Part shown: piece after piece, positions 8,868-18,147 of the stretch | Position numbering within the stretch: position 1 is the first letter of the stretch | How the letters are laid out: each line of letters begins with the position of its first letter | Source: Verrucomicrobiota bacterium | GTDB taxonomy: Bacteria > Verrucomicrobiota > Verrucomicrobiia > Limisphaerales > UBA1319 | Length of the DNA: 64,000 nucleotides | Direction of reading: 5' to 3' | Assembly (NCBI GenBank): GCA_022711435.1 | Contig: JAKLFB010000034.1 | Location: 1 to 64,000 of the forward strand | Position numbers and translations under genes: made by a program | Notes under the pieces: model-generated | Told to the model about the DNA's origin: nothing | Database searches by the model: none | What the model saw: the letters and a program-made list of their open reading frames with translations, nothing else

Positions 8868-10853
8868 TCAACCCAAGGCCCGCTGCCTGCTGCGGGCGGG
8901 GACGTCCACTGTCGCCAGGGCAGCGTTGGGCCGCGCGCCTGGGCTTGCCGCCTGCCGGCGCCAGCGGCGCCAGGCATCCCGGATCACCCATCCATGGCGC
9001 ACCATCATTCGCCGGGCCGACTCCGAATCCAGGCCGGTGAGCTGCTGCAGGATCCGGACCGCCCGCTCGCGCAGCTTCGCGTTGGACGGGTCGAGGTCGA
9101 CCATGAGGTTGCCGGCCACTTTGCCCAGCCGGACCATGGCCAATGTGGTGAGCATGTTCAGGATCAGCTTGGTTGCCGTGCCCGCCTTCAGCCGGGTCGA
9201 TCCGGTCAGGATCTCCGGCCCCGTCGGAGGAGCGATGACAAGCCGGACCGACGCGTCCCGCTCGAGCTTGACCTGCGTATTAAACGTCAAGAGGACCGTC
9301 AGCGCGCCTCGATCGAAAGCCTGGCGGAGCGCGCTGCGCACAAAGGGCGTCCGTCCGCTGGCTGCGATCCCCACCACCACGTCGCGCCGGGTCACCCCGC
9401 GGAAAAGGATGGCTCGAGCCCCTGCTGCAGCGTCGTCTTCGGCGCCTTCGACCGACTGCCAGAGGGCGCGCTGGCCACCTGCAATGATGCCCTGGATCCG
9501 GTCCGGGGGCGCTCGAAAGGTCGGCGGACACTCGCTCGCATCCAAGACCCCCAGCCGCCCGCTGGTTCCCGCGCCCACATAGAAAAGCCGTCCGCCCCTC
9601 CGCCAGGCGCGCGCGATCGCAACGATGGCCGCCTCGATGCCGGCCTTCTCCTTCCGGATGGCGGCCGGGATCCTCCGATCCTCGTCCAGCATCAGATCGA
9701 TGGCCTGCCGGAGCGGCAGTTGGTCCAGATGCATGGATTTCGGATGTCGTCGTTCGGTCGGAGGGAGGGCTTGTGGCGGGCGGATCCGGACAAGATCCGG
9801 CGCGGAAGAGAATGTCTGCCTCGACCGGGCCAATCCGGATGGGGAGAGCAATCGCCGGGCCAGCTCGAGGGCGCCCCAGGCCCCTTGGCGATCGAGGCGG
9901 ACAAACTGGCTGCCCGGTCGATCTTGCCGGATCGCCCGGACCAGAGCACGGGCGAAGGGCGGAAGGTTCAGGAGAGCGCCTCCGGCCAGCACGAATCGAA
10001 CCGGGGCCGATCCCTTGGCCGCTCGAGCGGCGCACGCGATCGCATCGCGCGCCAGTTGGCCGGCTGCCTCCCGCAGGATCTGCCGAGCCACTGCGTCCCC
10101 GCGTTCCGCAGCCGCTCCCACGTCCGCCGCCAACGCCGCCACATCCGCCTTATCGGCGCGTTGAATCCAATCGATAAGATCTTCGGGCTGATTCAGCGCC
10201 AGCGCGGCCAGCAAGCGGGCGCCCAGACGCGGCCACCGGCCGGTCTCGTCCAGACAGCGAATGACCTCCCGCAACGCCCGCAGGCCAATCTGATACCCGC
10301 TCCCGTTGTCGCTCAACAGGTGCCCCCACCCGCCCACGCGGATGGCTGGGCCTCTCGGAGGCTTTCCGTAACAGCAGGATCCGGTCCCGCTCAGCACCAG
10401 GATCTGGCAAGCCCGGCCCGGATGACGCGGCCTTGGCGCCGCCGCCAGGGCTGTGTCCAGGTCGTTCGTGGCCAGGGACGGAATCCCGGGCCACACACGG
10501 GCAGCCGCCCGCCGAATCCGTTCCCGGTCCGCCTCCGTGCACGCCCCTGCCAATCCGATGGCGACGGCAGCCGGGGCGGGCATCGACCGCCGGATCTCGG
10601 ACAGCCGCGCCTCCAGCTCATCGTCATCGAGCAGACGCAGATTGCCGGGCCCGCCAACGAACCGCCGAATCAAGGCGCCGCTCCTCTGCGCCGCCAGGGC
10701 GACTGTGCGCGTGCCTCCTCCCTCGATGCCCAACAGGACCGGCTCGCTCGGGTCGCCAGAGTTGGCTTCGGCCGCCGGCTGCGCCGGAGCGGCCCGCAAC
10801 CGCCGGCGCCGCCCCCCGATTGATGCTGGATCAGCCATGGCTATTCGGAGCAT
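8868..10853 (-). CDS. murQ: Bifunctional BadF/BadG-type sugar kinase - N-acetylmuramic acid 6-phosphate etherase
   Basis: This is a 661-residue fusion. The N-terminal half (about 35-330) is an ASKHA kinase of the BadF/BadG/N-acetylglucosamine kinase type, with phosphate-1 motif GIEGGGTRT and LVLSGTGSCC in the phosphate-2 position. The C-terminal half (about 350-655) is a MurQ/SIS etherase with YVGAGTSGRLG, DASECPPTF and EGAEDD, the last two holding the acid/base glutamates known in MurQ, and the family tail GLDSESAR. Together they would phosphorylate an aminosugar such as MurNAc and cleave the lactyl ether, yielding GlcNAc-6-P in cell-wall recycling. MurQ usually stands alone, with kinase AnmK or MurK encoded separately. 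The start could also be MADPASIGG, five codons downstream. Kinase specificity is not visible. Confidence 0.88.
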   Translation of the reverse strand: MLRIAMADPASIGGRRRRLRAAPAQPAAEANSGDPSEPVLLGIEGGGTRTVALAAQRSGALIRRFVGGPGNLRLLDDDELEARLSEIRRSMPAPAAVAIGLAGACTEADRERIRRAAARVWPGIPSLATNDLDTALAAAPRPRHPGRACQILVLSGTGSCCYGKPPRGPAIRVGGWGHLLSDNGSGYQIGLRALREVIRCLDETGRWPRLGARLLAALALNQPEDLIDWIQRADKADVAALAADVGAAAERGDAVARQILREAAGQLARDAIACAARAAKGSAPVRFVLAGGALLNLPPFARALVRAIRQDRPGSQFVRLDRQGAWGALELARRLLSPSGLARSRQTFSSAPDLVRIRPPQALPPTERRHPKSMHLDQLPLRQAIDLMLDEDRRIPAAIRKEKAGIEAAIVAIARAWRRGGRLFYVGAGTSGRLGVLDASECPPTFRAPPDRIQGIIAGGQRALWQSVEGAEDDAAAGARAILFRGVTRRDVVVGIAASGRTPFVRSALRQAFDRGALTVLLTFNTQVKLERDASVRLVIAPPTGPEILTGSTRLKAGTATKLILNMLTTLAMVRLGKVAGNLMVDLDPSNAKLRERAVRILQQLTGLDSESARRMMVRHGWVIRDAWRRWRRQAASPGARPNAALATVDVPARSRQRALG

Positions 10854-10987
10854 CCCAAGTCCAAAACGCCGGGTCCGGCCAGCCTGAGCTGCCGCGCTGG
10901 ACCGGCCTCACCGGCGGGACTGATGACGTTGCCCATGGAATCCTTGAAAAGTAATTCGATCAGGTCAAGGATGTCTTGAGCCGCCAT
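10841..10987 (-). CDS. Possible 48-residue small ORF overlapping the mnmE start
   Basis: The minus frame reads MAAQDILDLIELLFKD and on to DLGCSE. It has an amphipathic, plausible helical N-terminus, unlike the Arg/Pro-rich shadow frames around it. Its ATG (10987) and the mnmE ATG (10986) share the palindrome CATG on opposite strands. Its stop overlaps the ATG of the kinase-etherase gene, so the two could be translationally coupled. No family is recognised, and it may be chance. Confidence 0.25.
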   Translation of the reverse strand: MAAQDILDLIELLFKDSMGNVISPAGEAGPARQLRLAGPGVLDLGCSE

Positions 10988-12407
10988 GTCGCGCCTCGAT
11001 CCATCTGCAAAAAGCGGGCCCCGACCCCAGGAAACGGCCGCAGCCGACACCATCGCGGCGGTGGCAACCCCGCTGGGCGAAGGCGGTCTGGCGGTGATCC
11101 GGATCTCCGGGCCCGGTGCGATGGCGGTGGCCGACGCCTGTTTCAGGCCGGCCGGGTTCCGAGCCCTCAAGCCTTCCGAGGCCCCGTCCCACACCGTCCA
11201 TTACGGGCGCGTGATGCAAGGGGGGCAGACCGTGGACGACGTGCTGCTGACCGTGATGCGGGCGCCCCGCACCTACACGCGAGAGGACGTCGTCGAGATC
11301 TCCGTGCATGGTGGCTTGCTCGTGGCCCGTCGCGCGCTCGAGGCGGTGCTGGCCTCGGGCGCGAGGCTGGCGCATCCGGGCGAGTTCACCCAGCGCGCGT
11401 TCCTGAATGGGCGTCTTGATCTTGCGCAGGCCGAGGCGGTGGCCGATCTGATTCGCGCCCGGACCGACCTGGCGCTGGCGGCCGCCCGGGAACAGCTCGA
11501 TGGCCGCCTCTCCCGGCGCATCGGTCAGCTCCGCGACAATCTCCTCGAAACCCTCGCGCACATCGAGGCGCACATCGATTTTCCGGACGAGGACATCGCG
11601 CCGGACACGCGCGAGCAGCTCGAATCGCGCCTCGAGCAAGCGGACCGATTCATGGCGCGGCTGCTGGCCTCTGCCCGCGAAGGACAGGTCCTCCGGCGCG
11701 GCCTCAGAGCCGCCATCGTTGGGCGCCCCAATGTCGGCAAATCGAGCCTGCTCAACCAGCTGCTCGGCCGCGACCGCGCCATCGTGTCGCCCGTGCCCGG
11801 CACGACGCGCGACACCATCGAGGAGACCGCCAGCGTCCGCGGCTTCCCCGTGGTCTTCATTGACACCGCCGGCCTTCGTGAATCGACGGATCCGCTCGAG
11901 ATGGAAGGGATCCGCCGCAGCCGGGCTGCGCTGGATCAGGCCGAGCTCATCCTCGAGGTGATCGACGGCTCGAGCCCGTGCACCGACGCCGATCGGGACG
12001 ACCTGGCCGCCTACGCCGGCCGGCCGCGGATCCTGGTGCGGAACAAGATTGATCTGCCTTCAAGGTTCGAGATGCCGGCTGGCCTGGCTGCGCCGATGGT
12101 GTCCGTCTCCTGCCGGACCGGCGATGGGATCGAGGATCTCAAGGAGGCGATTCGTTCGGTCATCCACCGGGGCGATATCCCGGCCGAGATGCTCGAAGTC
12201 ATGATCGGCGCGCGGCATCAGGAGGCGTTGGAGCGGGCGCGGGCGGCGGCAGGGCTGACGCGGGCGGCGTTGCGCGAGAACGCGCCGCTCGAACTGGCCG
12301 CCATGGACCTGCGCCGGGCCGTGTCGGCAGTCGGCGAGATCGCGGGCCAGACCGCCACCGAAGATCTGCTCGAAGTCATTTTCCGCCAATTCTGCCTGGG
12401 CAAGTGA
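10986..12407 (+). CDS. mnmE: tRNA modification GTPase MnmE (TrmE)
   Basis: 473 residues. The N-terminal formyl-THF-binding domain begins DTIAAVATPLGEGGLAVIRI. A helical domain is interrupted by the inserted G domain: G1 GRPNVGKSS (about 248), G2/PGTTRDTIEE, G3 DTAGLRE and G4 RNKID. The C-terminus is FCLGK, matching the family's FC(I/L)GK tail with its catalytic cysteine. With MnmG it makes the 5-carboxymethylaminomethyl modification at wobble U34 of certain tRNAs in the cytoplasm. Length is normal. It starts divergently from the kinase-etherase region, with about 130 bases separating the major genes. Confidence 0.97.
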   Translation: MSRLDPSAKSGPRPQETAAADTIAAVATPLGEGGLAVIRISGPGAMAVADACFRPAGFRALKPSEAPSHTVHYGRVMQGGQTVDDVLLTVMRAPRTYTREDVVEISVHGGLLVARRALEAVLASGARLAHPGEFTQRAFLNGRLDLAQAEAVADLIRARTDLALAAAREQLDGRLSRRIGQLRDNLLETLAHIEAHIDFPDEDIAPDTREQLESRLEQADRFMARLLASAREGQVLRRGLRAAIVGRPNVGKSSLLNQLLGRDRAIVSPVPGTTRDTIEETASVRGFPVVFIDTAGLRESTDPLEMEGIRRSRAALDQAELILEVIDGSSPCTDADRDDLAAYAGRPRILVRNKIDLPSRFEMPAGLAAPMVSVSCRTGDGIEDLKEAIRSVIHRGDIPAEMLEVMIGARHQEALERARAAAGLTRAALRENAPLELAAMDLRRAVSAVGEIAGQTATEDLLEVIFRQFCLGK

Positions 12408-12419
12408 AAAAAACGTGCT

Positions 12420-12447
12420 TTGACATTGTGGCTTTTTGCCATATTTT
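12420..12447 (+). promoter_or_regulatory. Sigma70-type promoter upstream of topB
   Basis: TTGACA (12420-12425), a 16-base spacer and TATTTT (12442-12447). Transcription would begin near 12454. The topB ATG is at 12517. A 24-codon ORF (MGASAIRVEH...) starts at 12458 and ends at 12532, overlapping the topB start; whether it is translated is unknown. Confidence 0.55.
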
Positions 12448-12516
12448 CTGCCGCGTCATGGGAGCGTCCGCCATACGGGTCGAACACGCGCGGGGCGCCC
12501 AGCGACTGCTCAGGCC

Positions 12517-15006
12517 ATGGGAAAAGCATTGATCATCGCGGAAAAACCGTCGGTCGCGGCGGACATTGCGCGCGCCCTGGGCGGGTTCAGCCGCCATGAG
12601 GATTACTTCGAGAGCGAGCGGCATGTGCTCTCTTCGGCGGTGGGGCACCTCCTCGAGCTGGTCTGCCCCCCCGATTTCGAGGTGAAGCGGGGCAAGTGGA
12701 CCCTGGCCCACCTGCCGGTGATCCCGCCCCGATTCGACCTGAAGCCGATCGAGCGGTCCGAGGCCCGGCTCAAGACCCTGGTCCGGCTCCTGAAGCGCAA
12801 GGACGTCGATGGCGTCATCAATGCCTGCGACGCCGGGCGCGAGGGGGAGCTCATCTTCCGCTACCTGGTCAAGCACGCAGGGGTGCGCAAGCCTATCCAG
12901 CGGCTCTGGCTCCAGTCGATGACCCCCACCGCCATCCGGGACGGCTTCCAGCGCCTCAAGTCCGACGCCGAAATGCAGCCCCTGGCCAGCGCCGCCGTCT
13001 GCCGGTCCGAAGCCGACTGGCTCGTCGGCATCAACAGCACGCGGGCCATGACCGCTTTCAACTCGAAGGCGGGCGGATTCCAGCTCACGACCGTCGGCCG
13101 CGTGCAGACCCCCACCCTGACCATCGTGGTCGAACGCGAGGAGAAGATCCGCGCGTTTCAGCCTCGCGATTTCTGGGAGGTCCAGGCCACGTTCACCGTG
13201 GCCGCCGGCGATTACGCCGGGAAATGGTTTGACGAGAAATTCGTCCGCGAGCGCAACGGCGACGGCGAGCTGCGGCCGGAGCGGCTCTGGGACCTGGCCA
13301 CGGCCGAGGCGATCCGCGCCAAGTGCCTGGGCCAGCCCGGCGCCGTCACCGAGGAGAGCAAGCCCTCCACCCAGCTCGCCCCCCTGCTGTTCGATCTGAC
13401 CAGCCTGCAGCGCGAAGCCAACAGCCGCTTCCGATTCTCGGCCAAGCGAACCCTGCAGATCGCCCAGGCCCTCTACGAGAAACACAAGCTCATCACCTAT
13501 CCCCGCACCGACTCCCGCGCGCTGCCCGAGGATTACATGGGCGTCGTCCGCGACACCCTCGATGCCCTGGGCGGCACCCGCTACGGCGAGTTCGCCGGGC
13601 GCATCCTCCACGAAGGCTGGGTTCGGCCCAACAAGCGGATTTTCAACAACGCCAAGGTCTCCGATCACTTCGCCATCATCCCGACCGCCGTTGCCCCCAA
13701 ACCGCTCGAAGGCGAGGATGCGGCCCTCTACGACTTCATCACCCGGCGGTTCCTGGCGAACTTCTACCCCGCTGCGGAGTTCCTCGTCACGACCCGCATC
13801 ACGCGCGTGGCCGGAGAGCCGTTCAAGAGCGAAGGCAAGGTGCTGGTGAATCCCGGCTGGCTGGCGGTGTATGGCAAGGAGGCGGTCGAGGAAGACACGC
13901 CCTCCCTCACGCCGGTTCAGCCGGGCGAGCTGGCCCAGACCGCCGCCATCGATGTCGTGCATCTGCAGACCAAGCCGCCTGCCCGATTCAACGAGGCCAC
14001 GCTCCTCTCCGCCATGGAAGGCGCCGGCAAGCTCGTCGATGACGAGGAGCTGCGCGAGGCCATGAGCGCCAAGGGCCTGGGCACACCCGCCACCCGCGCC
14101 GCCATCATCGAGGGCCTGATCACCGAGAAATACCTCTTCCGCCAGGGCCGCGAGCTGATCCCCTCCGCGAAGGCGTTCGATCTGATCGCCCTGCTGCGCG
14201 CGATCGGGGCGTCGGATCTCTGCCGGCCCGAGCTGACGGGCGACTGGGAATTCAAGCTCAAGCAGATGGAGCGCGGCCAGCTCACGCGCCCGGATTTCAT
14301 GGCCCAGATCGCCCACCTCACCCGCGACATCGTCGGCAAGACCAAGGGATACGAGTTCGACACCGTGCCGGTCGATTTTGGCCGGCTCCAGGCGCGCTGC
14401 CCCAAGTGCGGGGGCGAGGTGCACGGCCTCTACCGCAAGTTCCAGTGCCAGCAGTGCGAGTTCAGCCTCTGGAAGAACGTGGCGGGGCGGTCGCTCGAGC
14501 CCGCCGAGGCCGAGAAGCTCCTCGCCGAAAAGTCGGTCGGACCCCTCGAGGGATTCCGCAGCCGGATCGGACGCCTCTTTGCCGCCACCCTGAAGCTCAC
14601 GCCCGAGCTCAAGGTCGAGTTTGATTTCGGATCCGCCTCCGGCGAGGGCGCCGACCCGGCCGAGCCCGTTGATTTCTCGGGCCAGGAGCCCCTGGGCCAG
14701 TGCCCCAAGTGCCAGTCGCCCGTCTACGAAGACACGAAGTCCTACCTCTGCGAGCGGGCCGCGCTCAAGCCCCGCCAGTGCACGTTCCGAACCGGCAAGG
14801 TCATCCTCCAGCGGCCGATCGAGCGCGCCCAGATCCTTCAGCTCCTGCGCACGGGCAGGACCGACCTCCTCCACAAGTTCATCTCCAAAAAGGGCCGCCC
14901 CTTCTCCGCCTACCTCGTCCTCAAGGCCGATCAGGATGTCGGCTTCGAGTTTGCGCCGCGCGAATCCAAACCCAAGTTTCGTTCCACACCAAAACCCAGC
15001 GAGTAA
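12517..15006 (+). CDS. topB: DNA topoisomerase III (type IA)
   Basis: 829 residues from ATG at 12517 (MGKALIIAEKPSVAADIARA, the canonical Toprim start). The active-site tyrosine is in ITYPRTDSR (Tyr about 328). Toprim acidic residues are in NACDAGREGE. After the core come two zinc-binding modules: CPKCGGEVHG...CQQC near 629-648 and CPKCQSPVYED...C near 729-749, followed by the topo C-terminal repeat (ISKKGRPFSAYLVL). It relaxes and decatenates single-strand-containing DNA. The aminotransferase gene begins 3 bases after the stop, so they are probably co-transcribed. An earlier TTG start is possible but unlikely. Confidence 0.95.
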   Translation: MGKALIIAEKPSVAADIARALGGFSRHEDYFESERHVLSSAVGHLLELVCPPDFEVKRGKWTLAHLPVIPPRFDLKPIERSEARLKTLVRLLKRKDVDGVINACDAGREGELIFRYLVKHAGVRKPIQRLWLQSMTPTAIRDGFQRLKSDAEMQPLASAAVCRSEADWLVGINSTRAMTAFNSKAGGFQLTTVGRVQTPTLTIVVEREEKIRAFQPRDFWEVQATFTVAAGDYAGKWFDEKFVRERNGDGELRPERLWDLATAEAIRAKCLGQPGAVTEESKPSTQLAPLLFDLTSLQREANSRFRFSAKRTLQIAQALYEKHKLITYPRTDSRALPEDYMGVVRDTLDALGGTRYGEFAGRILHEGWVRPNKRIFNNAKVSDHFAIIPTAVAPKPLEGEDAALYDFITRRFLANFYPAAEFLVTTRITRVAGEPFKSEGKVLVNPGWLAVYGKEAVEEDTPSLTPVQPGELAQTAAIDVVHLQTKPPARFNEATLLSAMEGAGKLVDDEELREAMSAKGLGTPATRAAIIEGLITEKYLFRQGRELIPSAKAFDLIALLRAIGASDLCRPELTGDWEFKLKQMERGQLTRPDFMAQIAHLTRDIVGKTKGYEFDTVPVDFGRLQARCPKCGGEVHGLYRKFQCQQCEFSLWKNVAGRSLEPAEAEKLLAEKSVGPLEGFRSRIGRLFAATLKLTPELKVEFDFGSASGEGADPAEPVDFSGQEPLGQCPKCQSPVYEDTKSYLCERAALKPRQCTFRTGKVILQRPIERAQILQLLRTGRTDLLHKFISKKGRPFSAYLVLKADQDVGFEFAPRESKPKFRSTPKPSE

Positions 15007-15009
15007 CCT

Positions 15010-16098
15010 ATGGCACACGTCAAGCTCCACATTCCGGGCCCGGTCGAAGTCAGCGAGAAGACCTTCCAGGCCTTTCGAACGCCAATGGTCGGGCATCGCG
15101 GCCAAGGGTTCAAGGACCTCTACGCCAGGATCCAGCCTCAGCTCCAGGCCCTGCTCTACACCCAGCGGCTGGTCTACCTCAGCACCTCGTCCGCCTGGGG
15201 CGTGATGGAGGGCGCCATCCGCAACCTCGTGGCCAAAAAGGTCCTCTGCTGCATGAACGGCGCCTTCTCGGACAAATGGTTCGACGTCGCCCAGCGGTGC
15301 GGCAAGGCCGCCGAAGCGCTCCAGAATCCGTGGGGCTCCCCGATCCGCGCCGAGCAGGTCGATGCCCGCCTCGCCACCGGCCAGTTCGACGCCCTCACCC
15401 TCATCCACAACGAGACGTCAACGGGGGTCATGAGCCCCCTGCCCGAGATCGCCGCCCTCAAACAGAAGTACCCCGACGTCATGTTCATCGTCGACAGCGT
15501 CAGCTCGATGACCGCCATCCGGCTGCCCTTCGACGAGCTCGGCATCGATGTCCTCCTGGCCGGCACCCAGAAAGCTCTCGCCCTCCCGCCCGGCACGGCC
15601 CTGTTCGTTTGCTCCCCCGCCGCCTTGGCCCGAGCCGCCCAGCAGAAAGACCGCGGCTATTACTTCGATTTCCTCGAGTTCCAGAAGAACGCCGAGCAGA
15701 ACATGACCCCCAGCACCCCCAGCATCGGACATGTCTTCGCCCTCGCCTCGAAGCTCGAGGACATCTTCGCCGAGGGCCTCGAGGCGCGGTTCGCCCGCCA
15801 CCTCCGGCTCGCTCAGCGCACCCGGCAATGGGCCCGGAACCACGGCTTCAACCTCTTTCCCGAACCCGGCTTCGAGTCGGTCACCCTGACCTGTGTCAGC
15901 AACGGCGCTCGCCCCGGCGGCCGCGTCGTCGACGTGCCCCGCCTCCAGAAGCTGGTCAAAGACCAGGGCTTCCTCATCGACGGCGGCTACGGCAAGATCA
16001 AGGGCGCCACTTTCCGCATCTCCAACATGGGCGACGAGACCGACGCCACGATGCAATCGCTCTACGACGCGCTGGACAATGCCATGAAACAGCTCTGA
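15010..16098 (+). CDS. Class V PLP aminotransferase (serine-pyruvate/alanine-glyoxylate type)
   Basis: 362 residues, the full length for the small archaeal/bacterial branch of class V aminotransferases. The PLP lysine lies in LLAGTQKALALPPG (Lys about 188). The cofactor-binding aspartate is in FIVDSVSSM. The start (VKLHIPGPVEVSEKTF) and the GHRGQGFKDLY segment match alanine-glyoxylate/serine-pyruvate or (S)-ureidoglycine-glyoxylate aminotransferases. A role in glycine/serine metabolism is likely; exact substrates cannot be read from sequence. Confidence 0.9.
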   Translation: MAHVKLHIPGPVEVSEKTFQAFRTPMVGHRGQGFKDLYARIQPQLQALLYTQRLVYLSTSSAWGVMEGAIRNLVAKKVLCCMNGAFSDKWFDVAQRCGKAAEALQNPWGSPIRAEQVDARLATGQFDALTLIHNETSTGVMSPLPEIAALKQKYPDVMFIVDSVSSMTAIRLPFDELGIDVLLAGTQKALALPPGTALFVCSPAALARAAQQKDRGYYFDFLEFQKNAEQNMTPSTPSIGHVFALASKLEDIFAEGLEARFARHLRLAQRTRQWARNHGFNLFPEPGFESVTLTCVSNGARPGGRVVDVPRLQKLVKDQGFLIDGGYGKIKGATFRISNMGDETDATMQSLYDALDNAMKQL

Positions 16099-16193
16099 GC
16101 GGGCGCAGCCGCCAGCGCTGCCCGCTCTCTTCCCCATGAAAACCAGGTTTCCCGCTCTGGCGGGCTGGGAAGCCGCATCCCATCGAAACTCTG

Positions 16194-16952
16194 GTGATCA
16201 TCCACAGGATCATCTGGCAACATCTCCGCCACCGGGATGATCCCGAGTTCTACCGGCTCCAGGCCCGCGATGCCATCGACTGGCTCGATCGCCACGGTGT
16301 CCCCGCCCGCCCCGGCTGCCGCGCCCTCGACCTCGGGTGCGGCCATGGCATCTTCGGGCGGCTCTTGCAGGAACAAGGCTGCGATACCGTGTTCGCCGAT
16401 GCATCCGACGGCCGCTCCCCCGACCTCCGCCCGATGCCCTTCCTCCCCATCGATCTCGACCGCGACGACCCCGCCCGCCTCGGCGCATTCGATCTTGTCA
16501 TCTGCTCGAACGTGCTCGAGCACCTGGCGCACCCCCATCGGCTCCTCGATGCCATCCCCGCGCTCCTCAACCCCGGCGCGCACTGCTATCTGAGCTGGAC
16601 CAACTGGCTCTCGCCCTGGGGCGGGCATGAGTTCTCCCCGTTCCATTACCTGGGTTCCCGCCGGGGACACCTTCTGTATGACCGCATTGCCCGCCGCCCC
16701 AGAGTCCATACCCCCCACGAAAACCTCTTCCCGACCCACATCGGATCTGTGCTGCGCCGGATCCGGCAAAACCCCGCGCTGCGCGTCCAGCGGGTTGTCC
16801 CCCGATATTACCCCGAGCTGGCTCTCCTCACACGCCTGCCCCTCATCCGGGAGTTCCTGACCTGGAACTGCGCGGTGCTGATCCAGCGCCCATCCGGGGC
16901 GCCGCCATTGTCGGGCGGGCCGGATCGGCGTAACATGGATAGCGGAAAATGA
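16194..16952 (+). CDS. Class I SAM-dependent methyltransferase
   Basis: 252 residues from a GTG. SAM motif I is ALDLGCGHGIFG (about 43-54); the acidic residue after strand 2 is in FADASDG; motif post-II is DLVICSNVLEHLAHPHRLL, typical of Methyltransf_11. A later segment (YLSWTNWLSPWGGHEFSPFHY) resembles methyltransferases of glycan or lipid biosynthesis clusters. The substrate is unknown. It overlaps the next gene by 4 bases (ATGA), so the two are coupled. Confidence 0.85.
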   Translation: MIIHRIIWQHLRHRDDPEFYRLQARDAIDWLDRHGVPARPGCRALDLGCGHGIFGRLLQEQGCDTVFADASDGRSPDLRPMPFLPIDLDRDDPARLGAFDLVICSNVLEHLAHPHRLLDAIPALLNPGAHCYLSWTNWLSPWGGHEFSPFHYLGSRRGHLLYDRIARRPRVHTPHENLFPTHIGSVLRRIRQNPALRVQRVVPRYYPELALLTRLPLIREFLTWNCAVLIQRPSGAPPLSGGPDRRNMDSGK

Positions 16953-18037
16953 CCGGCGTCCGGATTTCATGTTGGATCGTGCTGGGATGGGCCTGGGCCA
17001 TCGCGGCGAACGGGTTGGCAGGCAGCCTCCCGGCAGCACCTCCCTCATCCGAACCGTGGCCGCCCGGCCATGTGGTGATCGTCGAGGAGCCGGGCGCCAC
17101 CGTCAGGTTCGAACCGGTCGCCGAGCGCGTGGCGGCGATGGTGAATCGGGGCGTCACGCTGGTGACCGGCCAGCCGTCGCCCCGAGCGGCCTGGCTCAGC
17201 CTGGTCTCCCCCGCCGACGTGGTCGGACTCAAGGTGGTCTCCGCCCCCGGCCCCATCTGCGGCACGCGCCCGTCCACGGTGGCCGCCGTCATCCGCGGCT
17301 TGCTCGATGCCGGCCTGCCCGCCACCAACATCGTCATTTGGGACCGGCGGCTGATGGACCTGCGCGCCGCCGGTTACGACGACATGGCCCGCCGCTTCGG
17401 GATCCGCCTGGCCGGCAGCCTGGACGAAGGTTACGACGAGCGTGTCTTCTACGATCGCCCCCTCCTGGGGCAGCTCCTCTGGGGCGACCTCGAATTCGGC
17501 CGGCACGGAGACGGCATCGGGCGAAAGTCGTTCGTGTCCCGGCTCGTCTCCCGGCAGTTGACCAAGATCATCAACCTGCCGCCGCTGCTCAATCACAACC
17601 AGGCCGGCGTTGTCGGCGCCCTCTACAGCCTTGCCCACGCCAGCGTCGATAATTTCAACCGGTTCGAGTCCGCCCCCGGCCAGCTCGCCAGCGCCGTCCC
17701 TGAAATCTATGCCCTTCCCGAGGTGGGCGACAAAGTCGTCCTCCACATCATCGACGCCCTCATATGCCAGTACCTCGGCGAAGACCGAACCCTGCTGCAC
17801 TATGCCGTGGCCTTGGACCAGCTCCGGTTCAGCCGGGATCCCGTGGCGCTCGATATCCTCTCCCTCAACGAGCTGGCACATCAGCGGCGGCAATCCGGCC
17901 TCGAACCGCGTCCGGCCCGCCTCGAGCTCTACCAAAACGCCGCCCTCCTCGAGCTCGGCTGCGCCAGCGAACGCCTCATCCAGATCGAACGCGCGCGCCC
18001 TCAGACCGGAATCATTCAGCGCCCAATCGATCGGTGA
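16949..18037 (+). CDS. DUF362 domain protein, secreted
   Basis: 362 residues with a signal peptide (VLGWAWAIAANGLAGSLPAA). The body carries DUF362 hallmarks: VGLKVVSAPGP, a segment on neighbouring strands (LPATNIVIWDRR), INLPPLLNHNQAGVVGALYSLAH (the variant of the usual 'PKLKTH...TGALKN' motif) and a late HIIDAL. DUF362 proteins are often Fe-S-linked, but no ferredoxin-like cysteine set is present here. Function is unknown; it is translationally coupled to the upstream methyltransferase. Confidence 0.8.
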   Translation: MTGVRISCWIVLGWAWAIAANGLAGSLPAAPPSSEPWPPGHVVIVEEPGATVRFEPVAERVAAMVNRGVTLVTGQPSPRAAWLSLVSPADVVGLKVVSAPGPICGTRPSTVAAVIRGLLDAGLPATNIVIWDRRLMDLRAAGYDDMARRFGIRLAGSLDEGYDERVFYDRPLLGQLLWGDLEFGRHGDGIGRKSFVSRLVSRQLTKIINLPPLLNHNQAGVVGALYSLAHASVDNFNRFESAPGQLASAVPEIYALPEVGDKVVLHIIDALICQYLGEDRTLLHYAVALDQLRFSRDPVALDILSLNELAHQRRQSGLEPRPARLELYQNAALLELGCASERLIQIERARPQTGIIQRPIDR

Positions 18038-18113
18038 AAATCGCCGCGACGCCCGCATGTTCGGCAATCGGGTCAGAACTGCGTCCCCGCTTCCGTCCCT
18101 CTGCCATACGGCA

Positions 18114-18141
18114 TTGACAGGAATCCCAATCTGCCTAGATT
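18114..18141 (+). promoter_or_regulatory. Promoter of the VapBC operon, leaderless
   Basis: TTGACA (18114-18119), a 16-base spacer and TAGATT (18136-18141). Only 6 bases separate the -10 box from the GTG at 18148, so the transcript should begin at or next to the start codon. Confidence 0.65.
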
Positions 18142-18147
18142 TGAAGC

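Noticed and set aside
12376..15408. 1010-codon open frame on the minus strand opposite topB
   Set aside because: topB is unambiguous on the plus strand; the antisense frame is a low-complexity Leu/Gly/Asp shadow spanning the end of mnmE to the start of the aminotransferase gene.
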